Below are positions 8,106 through 15,092 of a stretch of DNA of 64,000 nucleotides, piece by piece. Below the pieces are notes generated by a model. That model did no database searches, was not told the DNA's origin, and saw nothing but the letters and a program-made list of their open reading frames with translations. Position 1 is the first letter of the stretch; every line of letters starts with the position of its first letter. Location of the stretch: the NCBI RefSeq assembly GCF_017599305.1, contig NZ_JAGFWR010000031.1:1-64000 (forward strand), in the 5' to 3' direction. The DNA is from Micromonospora antibiotica. GTDB lineage: Bacteria; Actinomycetota; Actinomycetes; Mycobacteriales; Micromonosporaceae. The position numbers and the translations under genes are program-made.

Positions 8106-8285
8106 ATGCGCGTGACCTATGAGGACTACCTGCTCGCCGCCGCGCTGACGCTGGCCCGTCGGCACCGGCCGACCTGGAGCTGGACCCGGTGGCGTCGGGT
8201 CTGCCGCTGCGGCGCGGAGTTGCCCTGCCGCGCCGGCCGCCGCAGCCTCCCCGCCCCGGGGCACTGGCCCGGGGCGGCGTCGTGA
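8106..8285 (+). CDS. Small protein of unknown function, 59 aa
   Basis: Short gene with a good ribosome binding site (GGAAGGA, about 7 nt before ATG). The product begins MRVTYEDYLLAAALTLARRH, has a tryptophan/arginine-rich middle (TWSWTRWRRV) and a small cysteine cluster (CRCGAELPC). I do not know the family. It is the first of three short genes read away from the XRE/DUF397 pair; the next two overlap or nearly overlap, so this is a compact operon. The length and Cys pattern would fit a small metal-binding or partner protein, but that is a guess. Confidence 0.7.
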   Translation: MRVTYEDYLLAAALTLARRHRPTWSWTRWRRVCRCGAELPCRAGRRSLPAPGHWPGAAS

Positions 8286-8373
8286 CGGCCCGCCGTGCGC
8301 TGCCGGTGCTGATCCGGGTGGCGTGGTGACGGCTCCCCGCGAATTGCCGGTGCTGATCCTGGCGGCGTGGGAC
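8282..8373 (+). repeat. 44-bp direct duplication of a gene start
   Basis: The first 44 bp of the 58-aa gene at 8326 are duplicated immediately upstream (8282-8325). The upstream copy also begins GTGACGGC and would encode MTARRALPVLIRVAW, then hits a TGA that overlaps the true GTG start. It looks like a start-region duplication whose first copy became a 15-codon remnant or leader peptide, overlapping the stop of the 59-aa gene. Confidence 0.7.
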
Positions 8374-8502
8374 TGCCTGGACCGGCACCGCCGCAGTCGC
8401 TGTCCGAAGTGCGCCGAGGCCGGGTTCTGCCCGCTGGTGGAGGCCGCCCGGGGCCGGATCAGGCAGTGGCGCAGATTCCGGCACGTCTGGGGACGGCGGT
8501 GA
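8326..8502 (+). CDS. Small cysteine-containing protein, 58 aa
   Basis: A 58-residue basic protein. It begins MTAPRELPVLILAAWDCLDRH and carries CPKCAEAGFC, a CxxC plus distal Cys that could bind zinc or iron, followed by an Arg/Trp-rich tail. The family is not known to me. The GTG start follows the duplicated remnant at 8282; its stop TGA overlaps the GTG of the next gene, so it is coupled to it. The Cys pattern echoes that of the 59-aa neighbour, which suggests the two work on the same thing. Confidence 0.65.
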   Translation: MTAPRELPVLILAAWDCLDRHRRSRCPKCAEAGFCPLVEAARGRIRQWRRFRHVWGRR

Positions 8503-8834
8503 TCGCCCCACCGCCGAAAGCGGGTGACCTGGTGGTGGTCGGCCGGGCGGCCAGTGTGCAGTTCGTCGAGCCGATCAGATGCCGGGTGATCCGGGTGCTG
8601 GACTGGATCACGTACGACGGGTGGTGCTGGCTCGACGTCTACCAACTCGATGCCAAGGGGGACGCGGTGGCCCGGCGGTCGATCTTCGTACAACCGGCGG
8701 GGTTGCAGGTGTCGCCGGCCGCGCCGACGCCCCGGACGCCGGCCCGGTCGGGTGTGGCCCCGAACGCCAGGCGGCGGGCCCGGCCGGCCGTGGTGCCGCC
8801 GTCGGCACCGCGCCCGGCGGGCGGTGGCCGGTAG
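8499..8834 (+). CDS. Unknown protein, 111 aa
   Basis: Third gene of the small operon, starting at a GTG that overlaps the previous stop by 4 bp (GTGA). The N-terminal about 70 residues (GDLVVVGRAASVQF, then IRVLDWITYDGWCWLDVYQLD) look like a compact beta-rich domain rich in aromatic residues. The remaining 40 residues are a Pro/Ala/Arg-rich, probably disordered tail. No family recognised. A companion role to the two small Cys proteins or the divergent XRE system is possible but unproven. Confidence 0.7.
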   Translation: MIAPPPKAGDLVVVGRAASVQFVEPIRCRVIRVLDWITYDGWCWLDVYQLDAKGDAVARRSIFVQPAGLQVSPAAPTPRTPARSGVAPNARRRARPAVVPPSAPRPAGGGR

Positions 8835-8835
8835 C

Positions 8836-8901
8836 GGCGTCAGCGGGTCGGGACGTCAGCGGGGCAGGGCTTCGGCAGGCCGGGGCGTCAGCGGGTCGGC
8901 G
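8836..8901. repeat. Copies of a gene 3' end in the intergenic region
   Basis: The 16-nt word ggcgtcagcgggtcgg spans the stop codon of the reductase gene (8884-8899) and recurs at 8836-8851, with a partial copy at 8853-8864. The three copies sit between the converging genes at 8834 and 8888. Confidence 0.7.
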
Positions 8902-9835
8902 CGCTGGAGAAGTGGGGCTCGGCCGCCTCCAGCCTGGGCACCCGCACACCCAGCCGGCGGGCCTCCGCCAGGGTGTCGCGGCAGACCGCGCGCAACTCCT
9001 CGGGGTTGGCGTGCGCCTGCGTCACCCGGCGCATCGGCGGAAAATGCCCCATCAGCCAGGACATGGCCGGTGCCGCCAGCGAGAGGGGAGCGGTGAAGGG
9101 CAGCAGTTCGGCGCGGTGCCGTCGCAGGTCGACGCCCCGGGCCTCGACCAGCGGCAGCAGCTCGCGGGTGGCGAGGATCGCCTCGCGGAGGTCCCGGGTG
9201 GTCAGCCCGGACAGGGTGCCCCGCCGCAGGCTCTGGGTGTGCAGGCCGGCGTTCTGGACGAAGTGGACCGACAGCCAGCCACGGAAGTCGGCGTTCTCCC
9301 GGACCCGGAACCCTGCTCCCCGGAACACCTGGCGTACGGCCCGCTCGCGGTCGGTCGGCGGCCGGTCGAGCGTGCCGAGGAAGACCACGGGCAGCAGGGA
9401 CGCGCGCAGCACGCCGTCGTCGCCGAACCCGCCGCCGGCCCCGGGAAAGCCCCAGGCCACCTGGTCGACGGGGAGGTCGGCGGTCGCGGTCAGCGGCTCC
9501 ACCCACAGGTTGTTGAAGACGAGCACCGTGGCTCCGCCCACCCGGGGCCCGAGGAAGGCCGCCGCCTCGGCGAAGTTGTAGTGCTGCACGCTCAGCACGA
9601 TCAGGTCGAAGTCGTGGTCAGGCTCCAACGTCTCGCGGTAGCGCACCGGCCACGTCTCGACGACCCGCCGGCCCCACGGCCGCCGCCGGGCGTCGAGCAG
9701 GTCGAGGTCGATCGCCTCCCCGTACGCCGCCGCCCGGCCCGGCCGGACGTAGAACTCCACGTGGTGGCCCGCCCGTTCCAGGGCCCATCCGTAGGTCGCG
9801 CTGATCACGCCACGGCCGAACATCAGGATCTTCAC
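8888..9835 (-). CDS. Ketopantoate reductase-like (ApbA/PanE family) enzyme
   Basis: NAD(P)-dependent oxidoreductase of 315 residues. The N-terminal Rossmann segment reads KILMFGRGVISATYGWAL, with the GRGVIS glycine turn at about residues 6-11. The strand-end HDFDLIVLSVQHYN and the C-terminal all-helical domain (VHFVQNAGLHTQ onwards) match the PanE/ApbA fold. Actual substrate unknown; many members are not true pantothenate enzymes. The GTG at 9835 is chosen because GAGG lies 5 nt upstream. It is divergent from a TetR gene and its promoter spacer holds one of two matching palindromes, so TetR repression is likely. Confidence 0.85.
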   Translation of the reverse strand: MKILMFGRGVISATYGWALERAGHHVEFYVRPGRAAAYGEAIDLDLLDARRRPWGRRVVETWPVRYRETLEPDHDFDLIVLSVQHYNFAEAAAFLGPRVGGATVLVFNNLWVEPLTATADLPVDQVAWGFPGAGGGFGDDGVLRASLLPVVFLGTLDRPPTDRERAVRQVFRGAGFRVRENADFRGWLSVHFVQNAGLHTQSLRRGTLSGLTTRDLREAILATRELLPLVEARGVDLRRHRAELLPFTAPLSLAAPAMSWLMGHFPPMRRVTQAHANPEELRAVCRDTLAEARRLGVRVPRLEAAEPHFSSAPTR

Positions 9836-9849
9836 GCGCACCTCGGGGG

Positions 9850-9878
9850 CTATAATCGGAGACCATCTCCACTTACAA
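9850..9878 (-). promoter_or_regulatory. Promoter of the reductase gene
   Basis: Reading leftwards, TTGTAA (9878-9873) and TTATAG (9855-9850) are separated by 17 bp and fit a sigma-70 promoter for the reductase gene. The palindrome at 9858-9870 lies wholly within the spacer, an ideal position for repression. Confidence 0.6.
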
Positions 9879-9896
9879 AATATGGAGACAGTCTCC
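9858..9896. promoter_or_regulatory. Paired TetR operators
   Basis: Two copies of GGAGAC-N-N-TCTCC, at 9858-9870 and 9884-9896, lie 26 bp apart between the divergent reductase and TetR genes. Both are followed by ACTT. Each is a short palindrome with 5-bp arms. The arrangement is typical of a TetR regulator that controls its neighbour and itself. Confidence 0.75.
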
Positions 9897-9918
9897 ACTT
9901 GTCAACGCGAGGCCCCAC

Positions 9919-10488
9919 ATGACCGACGCCAAGCCACTGCGCGCCGACGCCCGCCGCAACCGCGACGCCCTGCTCGCCAAGGCCCGCGAACTGTTCGCCG
10001 AGGGCCGCTACGACCTGCGCTTCGACGACTTCGCCACGCTGGCCGGGGTCGGCGTCGGCACGCTCTACCGGCACTTCCCCACCCGGGAAGCCCTGGCCGA
10101 GGCGGTCTACCGGGAAGAACTCGCCGCCATGTGCGACCGGGCCCGCGAGGCGCAGACCACCCTGCCCGCCGACGAGGCGCTGGAGTCGTTCCTGCGGGGA
10201 TTCGTGGCCCACCTGCACGACCACGAGGGCCTCGCCCGCACCCTGTCCACACTGATGGCCGCCCGCTCGGGCGCGCTGGCCGAGGGCGCCGAAGCCCTCG
10301 GTCGGGCCGTCACCGACCTGCTGGCCGCCGCCGTGCGGGCCGGGAAGATCCGAGACGACGTGGGAGCCGGCGCGGTCATGATGGCCCTCCAGGGCATCTG
10401 CGCGGCCTACGGCCACCCGGCCTACCGGCCCGACGCGGACGGGGTGATCACCCTCGTCCTCGCCGGACTGCGCCGACCGGCACGATGA
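9919..10488 (+). CDS. TetR-family transcriptional regulator
   Basis: A 189-residue TetR regulator. The N-terminal DNA-binding domain (about 10-60) shows the hallmark FDDFATLAGVGVGTLYRHFPTREAL, given here in parts: FATLAGVGVGTLYRHF then PTREAL. The remaining helical ligand-binding domain resembles the TetR group with an alanine-rich C-terminus. It is divergent from the PanE-like gene with two identical palindromes between them. The ligand is unknown; it may be a substrate or product of the reductase. I see no strong ribosome binding site before the ATG. Confidence 0.93.
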   Translation: MTDAKPLRADARRNRDALLAKARELFAEGRYDLRFDDFATLAGVGVGTLYRHFPTREALAEAVYREELAAMCDRAREAQTTLPADEALESFLRGFVAHLHDHEGLARTLSTLMAARSGALAEGAEALGRAVTDLLAAAVRAGKIRDDVGAGAVMMALQGICAAYGHPAYRPDADGVITLVLAGLRRPAR

Positions 10489-10546
10489 GCGCGGCCCGCG
10501 CCCCTACCGCTGGTGGCGGGGGAACGCGGGCCGGGCAGGAAGCCGG

Positions 10547-10585
10547 GGCGGGGTACGGGCCGCTCGTGGCTGCCCGTACCCCGCC
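10547..10585. terminator. Hairpin terminator between tetR and the metalloprotease
   Basis: A perfect 14-bp stem (10547-10560 with 10572-10585) and an 11-nt loop lie between two converging genes. It can act for both strands. No T-run is present, as usual in these GC-rich genomes. Confidence 0.75.
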
Positions 10586-10591
10586 GATGGC

Positions 10592-12013
10592 TCAGGTGTC
10601 GTAGCGGCAGGTACCGCCGGTGTTCGCCGTGCAGTCGTTGAGCTGGAGGCTGTCCAGGTTGATGGCCTGGTTGCCGGTGGTCGACTGGGTCGGCACGTTC
10701 ACCGTGATCCGCACGCTGGCGGCGTTCGCCGGGGCGGTGGCGGTCGTCCGGTACTCCAGCCAGTTGCTGGCGAGCGTCTCGGTCGCCCCGGTGCTGGTCG
10801 ACAGCAGGGTGCCGCCCGAGTTGTACCAGGCGAGCTGGAGTTGGGTGTTGACCGCCACGCCACTGCGCAACCGGGTGAACAACTTGTACGTCCGGCCGGC
10901 GGTGACCGTTGCCCGGTTCGTCAGCGAGATCGACGACGTGTTGGACGGCCCGGTGTAGGTGTTGAGCTGGACCGACCGGCGGCCGTCGAAGTAGGTGCAG
11001 GAGTTCGTCGAGATGCCGCAGGCGGGCGTCACCTGGTGCCAGCCGCCCGACGTGGTGAACGTCGACGTGCTGCTGCTCGGGGTGGCGGCCTCGACGGTGC
11101 GCTGTTCGGCGGTGAGCAGGTCGTTGTTCGCTCCCACGTCGCAGCAGACCGGGGCGGTCAGCATCGGGTGGTTCGCGACGTTCACCTTCGCCGTCGACGG
11201 GCTCGGGTCGATGTAGAAGCTGGCCGACAGCTCACTCGGGTCGTAGTAGCTGCGGAACCCCGGGTCGGTGTTCCAGTTGTCCCACCAGCCGTACATGATG
11301 TCGGGGACGTAGGAGGCCCCCGTCTCGGCCATCCAGGCGTGCCCCGCGCCGAGGACGTGCAGCAGTTCGTGCCCCGCGACACCGGTGGTCCACGACTCGG
11401 TGACCGCCGAGCAGTGCACGCCGCTGGAGTTGCCGCCGGTCGGGCACTGGTAGGCGTCGGAGTTCGACGCGAAATCGGTGAAGACCAGGTAGATCCGGTT
11501 GCTGTCCTGGTATCCGGCGGAGATCAGGTCACTGCGGACGGTGCTGGCGGGGGTGTTCGGGTTCGCCCCGGCGTCGATCTTCTCGGGCACGACCAGGGAG
11601 CGGGCGTAGCCGGCGTACGTGCTGGTGTCGTACCCGGTGCGGCAGCTGAAGTTGTAGTGCTGGTCGTAGTTGGTCGACTCGTCGAGCGCCCAGTCGATCC
11701 GGTCCACCACCTTGGCGATGTACTCGACGTTGGCCTCGTAGTTGTTGCCGACGCCGTCGTGCCACGCGTAGATCACCTGGACGGCGGGGGTCGCCCCCGT
11801 CGGTGCGGCCGGGTTGGCGACGGTGGACTGGCAGCCGCGCTTGGGCACGGTGGGCATGCTCGGTTGCGCGTACGGCTGGGCCGCCTCGGTGCCTGGCCCC
11901 CAGGCCAGGGCAGCGGTGGGGGCGGAGACCACCGCGAGGGCGGTGGCCAGGGCGGCGGTGACGACGGCGGTGAGGGTACGCGGCCGTCGGGTCCGGAACG
12001 GGGACCGGGGCAA
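10592..12013 (-). CDS. Secreted metzincin-type zinc protease with C-terminal carbohydrate-binding-like domain
   Basis: A 473-residue exported protease. Residues 1-38 form a signal peptide (RRPRTLTAVV, hydrophobic core, ending AALA-W). The zinc site HELLHVLGAGH (215-225) fits HEXXHXXGXXH, with His215, His219, His225 as ligands and Glu216 as base; DIMYG near 240 could be the Met-turn. Residues about 310-465 form a beta-sandwich with the features of a carbohydrate-binding module (ITVNVPTQS-type strands, a C-terminal disulphide pair in NDCTANTGGTC). The start is a TTG with AGGAG 5 nt upstream, clearly better than any alternative. The substrate is unknown. It faces the tetR gene and has a long AT-richer upstream region. 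Confidence 0.9.
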   Translation of the reverse strand: MPRSPFRTRRPRTLTAVVTAALATALAVVSAPTAALAWGPGTEAAQPYAQPSMPTVPKRGCQSTVANPAAPTGATPAVQVIYAWHDGVGNNYEANVEYIAKVVDRIDWALDESTNYDQHYNFSCRTGYDTSTYAGYARSLVVPEKIDAGANPNTPASTVRSDLISAGYQDSNRIYLVFTDFASNSDAYQCPTGGNSSGVHCSAVTESWTTGVAGHELLHVLGAGHAWMAETGASYVPDIMYGWWDNWNTDPGFRSYYDPSELSASFYIDPSPSTAKVNVANHPMLTAPVCCDVGANNDLLTAEQRTVEAATPSSSTSTFTTSGGWHQVTPACGISTNSCTYFDGRRSVQLNTYTGPSNTSSISLTNRATVTAGRTYKLFTRLRSGVAVNTQLQLAWYNSGGTLLSTSTGATETLASNWLEYRTTATAPANAASVRITVNVPTQSTTGNQAINLDSLQLNDCTANTGGTCRYDT

Positions 12014-12281
12014 GGGTGCTCCTCGATTGGTGGGGACACTGCCGGTGGGCAGCGCTTTCCATCCAAACCGAGTGACATGACATACATCAATGTAAATGAA
12101 TGGTGAGCAAGGTCATTCCCAGGTCCTGGGTAAATGCTTGTCCCGGCGCACATAACGTGCAGTAAGCGAACGGTCACGGTGGGCGTCGGTGGTGGAGCCG
12201 GCTCACGCGGGCCACCCCGACCTGCCCGACCTCCGACCACCGCCCCGCAGGGCGGTGGATTCCACCCGCGAGGTGTTGCCG
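12014..12281. promoter_or_regulatory. Upstream region of the metalloprotease gene
   Basis: This 268-bp gap contains an unusually AT-rich stretch (12064-12105) with ttgatgtatgtcatg on the minus strand, probably the promoter. Closer to the gene, TGGAAAGCGCT (minus strand, about 12062-12046) resembles the half-site of LacI-family operators that control secreted hydrolases in actinomycetes; its other half is imperfect. No gene is seen. Confidence 0.4.
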
Positions 12282-13982
12282 TCAGCCGCGCTCCGGCCGC
12301 TGGCGGCAGAGGTACACGTCGTAGCCGCCGAGCTCGTACCGAGAAACCACGTCGACGCCGAGCGCCGGGGTGGACCGGGCGAAGTTGACCGACATCGTGC
12401 CCGACGAGGGAAGGACGTAGGCCACCCGAGCGGACCCACGGACCTGGTCCCGGTACGGTCGATAGCGATCGAGACCGGGCGACAGGTCCTCATCGAGGAC
12501 GGCGCACCGCACCTGCTCCCGACTGCGGTAAGCGAGCCGGTTGCACGTCCAGTACCCGGAATAGACGTGGCTGACGCCGGCCGTTCGCAGACCGTCCACA
12601 AGCCGCTGTTCATCGTCGGCCTGAGCGGCGTAGTCGGACCGGTGGGCGATCAACTGCCCGGTGGCGACCGACAGACCGACGACGAACGCACCGGCGAGTG
12701 CGATACAACCAGCGGCCAGGAATGCACCGCCCAGGCTCGGGCCGGTCACCCGCCGTCGGATTCCACCATGGTCGCCAGAGGTGCCGGACCCCACCTTGCC
12801 GACCACGGAGGCCGCACCGACCCACAGCGGCCAGAGAACGGCTGGCAGCGACACCAGCCCATAGTGGAGGTAGCGGGCACTCTCGACGGGGGTCATCGCC
12901 GACGAGGAACTCGCGACGTACGCGGCGAGGGTCATCGCGGCACCGGCGACGAGCGCCAACCGGCCGGCGTGCACGCGACGTCCACCGCCGTCGGCGCGAC
13001 GAAACGCGGCGACCGCGACGGCCGTCGCCGCCACCAGCAGGACAAGATAGGTCGGCCCCCACCACAATTGCCAGGTGGCACAGTGGCTCGGCGCACACAA
13101 CCCGGAGCTGAGCGGTAGGCCGACCAGGACCGCGCCGTGCAACCTGTCCGACCAGGCGGCCGGCTCGGTCGCACCACTGAGGGAAAGCAACACCGAAAAC
13201 GAATCGGGACGGCCCGGGCGAAGATTGAACACGATCAGTGGCGCCGCACCGAGGAGGAATCCGCAGACCGCCAGGGACACCCGACGTAGCGTCATCCCCG
13301 CCCGTCCCACCCATGCCACGAGCAGGACGGCGGCGGCAACGTACGGCAGGGCGAGCCAGTGGGTCCAGACGATGTAGCCGGCCAACCCGCCCCACACGAC
13401 GAGCATCGTCCTCGGCTTCTCCGGCCGCAGGACCAGCAGTGCGGACGCCAGCATGAGGCCGGCGACGGCGGTGGCGACGTCGGAATAGCCGCCGGCGCCG
13501 ATGATCTGATCCTTGACCACCCGATCAGACCCGAACGCCAAGACTGCCGTGACGAAGACGGCGAACCAGGAAGAATAGAGGGTACGCGTCAACCGGAAAA
13601 CGAGGAGGAGGAACACGGCGTACATGACGAGTGCCGGCAGCCGCAGGGTCCACCAGTGCGTGCCGAACACCTGCACCAACGGAGCCGCAAGATAGGAATA
13701 GAAGGTGCCCATGTAGTCCTGGCCGTAAAAGAAGGTCGGCCAATCCCGGCCTTCTCCGATGTGCAGAGCGGCCAGGCCGGCGGTGCCCTCGTCGCTGTTG
13801 GCCGGTGGGACGTCCACAGCTATCAGAATCGCCCGGTAGACGACACCCACAAGGCCGAGAATTGCTGCCGCGCACCATGGAAGCGACTTCCGCAGGCGAA
13901 TCCCCGCAGTGGCTCCCACTGCCGTGTCTCCTGCGTTTCCCACCCGCCCGACGAGGTTGTTGCTTTCCGCCAGCTTTGCCAC
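12282..13982 (-). CDS. GT-C type membrane glycosyltransferase (PMT/ArnT-like)
   Basis: A 566-residue polytopic membrane protein with about 10-12 hydrophobic segments. After the first membrane helix it has PPANSDEGTAGLAAL, the acidic motif of the first external loop in GT-C/ArnT/PMT-type enzymes, followed by GEGRDWPTFFYGQDYMG. The last 100 residues form a soluble domain ending in DVYLCRQRP. Such enzymes transfer sugars from polyprenyl-phosphate donors on the outer face of the membrane; the acceptor is unknown. The GTG at 13982 with AGGGGGG just upstream is the best start; the open frame runs much further upstream, but that part overlaps a tRNA gene and another coding region. Confidence 0.8.
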   Translation of the reverse strand: MAKLAESNNLVGRVGNAGDTAVGATAGIRLRKSLPWCAAAILGLVGVVYRAILIAVDVPPANSDEGTAGLAALHIGEGRDWPTFFYGQDYMGTFYSYLAAPLVQVFGTHWWTLRLPALVMYAVFLLLVFRLTRTLYSSWFAVFVTAVLAFGSDRVVKDQIIGAGGYSDVATAVAGLMLASALLVLRPEKPRTMLVVWGGLAGYIVWTHWLALPYVAAAVLLVAWVGRAGMTLRRVSLAVCGFLLGAAPLIVFNLRPGRPDSFSVLLSLSGATEPAAWSDRLHGAVLVGLPLSSGLCAPSHCATWQLWWGPTYLVLLVAATAVAVAAFRRADGGGRRVHAGRLALVAGAAMTLAAYVASSSSAMTPVESARYLHYGLVSLPAVLWPLWVGAASVVGKVGSGTSGDHGGIRRRVTGPSLGGAFLAAGCIALAGAFVVGLSVATGQLIAHRSDYAAQADDEQRLVDGLRTAGVSHVYSGYWTCNRLAYRSREQVRCAVLDEDLSPGLDRYRPYRDQVRGSARVAYVLPSSGTMSVNFARSTPALGVDVVSRYELGGYDVYLCRQRPERG

Positions 13983-14155
13983 GGCCCCCCTTTCCGAGCG
14001 GCGTCCACATCCCCATCGGGCCGTACCGGGCGATTCTGCCACAGCGTGCGGCGGGCACCGGCCGCTGCGGAGCGGTTGTCGTTGGCCTGCCCGGCCGGGC
14101 CGCAAAGGTGTGCGGTGGCGGCAACGCGCCCCATCTACCGACGGAGGAGTATCTG

Positions 14156-14228
14156 TGCGCCCGGCAGGATTCGAACCTGCGGCCTTGGGATTAGAAGTCC
14201 CCTGCTCTATCCGCTGAGCTACGGGCGC
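14156..14228 (-). tRNA. tRNA-Arg (anticodon UCU)
   Basis: Read on the minus strand, the sequence folds into a standard cloverleaf: acceptor GCGCCCG/CGGGCGC, D-arm GCTC/GAGC, anticodon loop CTTCTAA (anticodon TCT) on a stem GGGA/TCCC, and T-arm GCAGG-TTCGAAT-CCTGC. The discriminator base is A and no CCA is encoded. It reads AGA codons, which are rare in this genome. Confidence 0.97.
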
Positions 14229-14378
14229 GCGGCGTACGTGTCGCGCCAAGAGGGTACCGCCGACCCCCTGCCATCCGGGGGCACGGGTCGCGTCCGGACA
14301 GGCGTGATCAGCGTCGCACGACACCCCCCATCCGGGCACCCGGCTTCCGGCCGGCGCGTCGGCCCGTACCCTCGGTCC

Positions 14379-15062
14379 GTGCTGCTGGAACCGGACACCG
14401 AGAACGAGGTCGCCTACGAGCTGTGCCAGCTCCTGGGTCGGGCCATCCTGCCGGTCCACACGGCAGGTGACCCGGGCACCGCCTTCTTCCTCGACCACCC
14501 CGGGGGCGGTTTCCTGCTGACCGCCGACGTGGTCGCCGCGCAGGCGCGGTGGCTCGGCCTGCGGCCCAGCGTCACCGAGCCGACCGGCACGGCCGGGGAG
14601 TCGCTGACGCTTACGGACCTGCCGGCGCGGTGGGTACGCGATGCCCGGCTCGGGGTGGCCGTCCTGCCGGCCGCCGCCCTGCACGGGTTCGCCGCCGGGC
14701 AGGGCTGGCGGTGGCGGGTGCAGCCGGTGCCGGCCGCGGTCGCCGTCCGGGCGGACGACCTGGCCGGCTTCGGTGCCGGGCCGGTCACCGCGATCGTGCT
14801 GGCCCTCGGCGTCGGCGTCGACGGCGCCCGACCGCTGGAGGTCGCCGTCGAGCGTGCCGTCCGCGACGGCGACTCGCTGCGCATCGCCGCCGCCCTCCCC
14901 GCCGGCTACGTCGGCGCCCCCGTCTTCGGGGTACGCCCCGACGCCGACGGGGAGATCGGCCTGCGCTGCCTCGGCGTGGTCCTGCCCGGGGACGGTGCAC
15001 CCGGGGACGGGCATCCGGTGGCGACCCTCGACCGCGTGCTCGCCGCCCTCCCCGCCGCCTGA
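14379..15062 (+). CDS. Unknown protein, 227 aa
   Basis: Cytosolic protein without signal peptide or membrane helices. It starts MLLEPDTENEVAYELCQLLGRAILPVHTAG and continues with GFLLTADVVAAQARWLGL; the family is not known to me. A trypsin-like beta pattern (GTAFFLDHPGGGFLLTADVV, split here as GTAFF then GGFLLTADV) hints at a protease-like fold without an evident catalytic triad. The gene is probably leaderless: TACCCT lies at 14366-14371, placing the transcription start at the GTG. It converges with the hydrolase gene at 15080. Confidence 0.7.
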   Translation: MLLEPDTENEVAYELCQLLGRAILPVHTAGDPGTAFFLDHPGGGFLLTADVVAAQARWLGLRPSVTEPTGTAGESLTLTDLPARWVRDARLGVAVLPAAALHGFAAGQGWRWRVQPVPAAVAVRADDLAGFGAGPVTAIVLALGVGVDGARPLEVAVERAVRDGDSLRIAAALPAGYVGAPVFGVRPDADGEIGLRCLGVVLPGDGAPGDGHPVATLDRVLAALPAA

Positions 15063-15092
15063 CCCGCCGCCGTGCCCGCCTAACCAGGCGGC
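15054..15092. terminator. Hairpin between converging genes
   Basis: GCCGCCTG (15054-15061) and CAGGCGGC (15085-15092) form a perfect 8-bp stem. The arms overlap the stop codons of the flanking converging genes. It is a candidate bidirectional terminator with a rather long loop. Confidence 0.45.
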
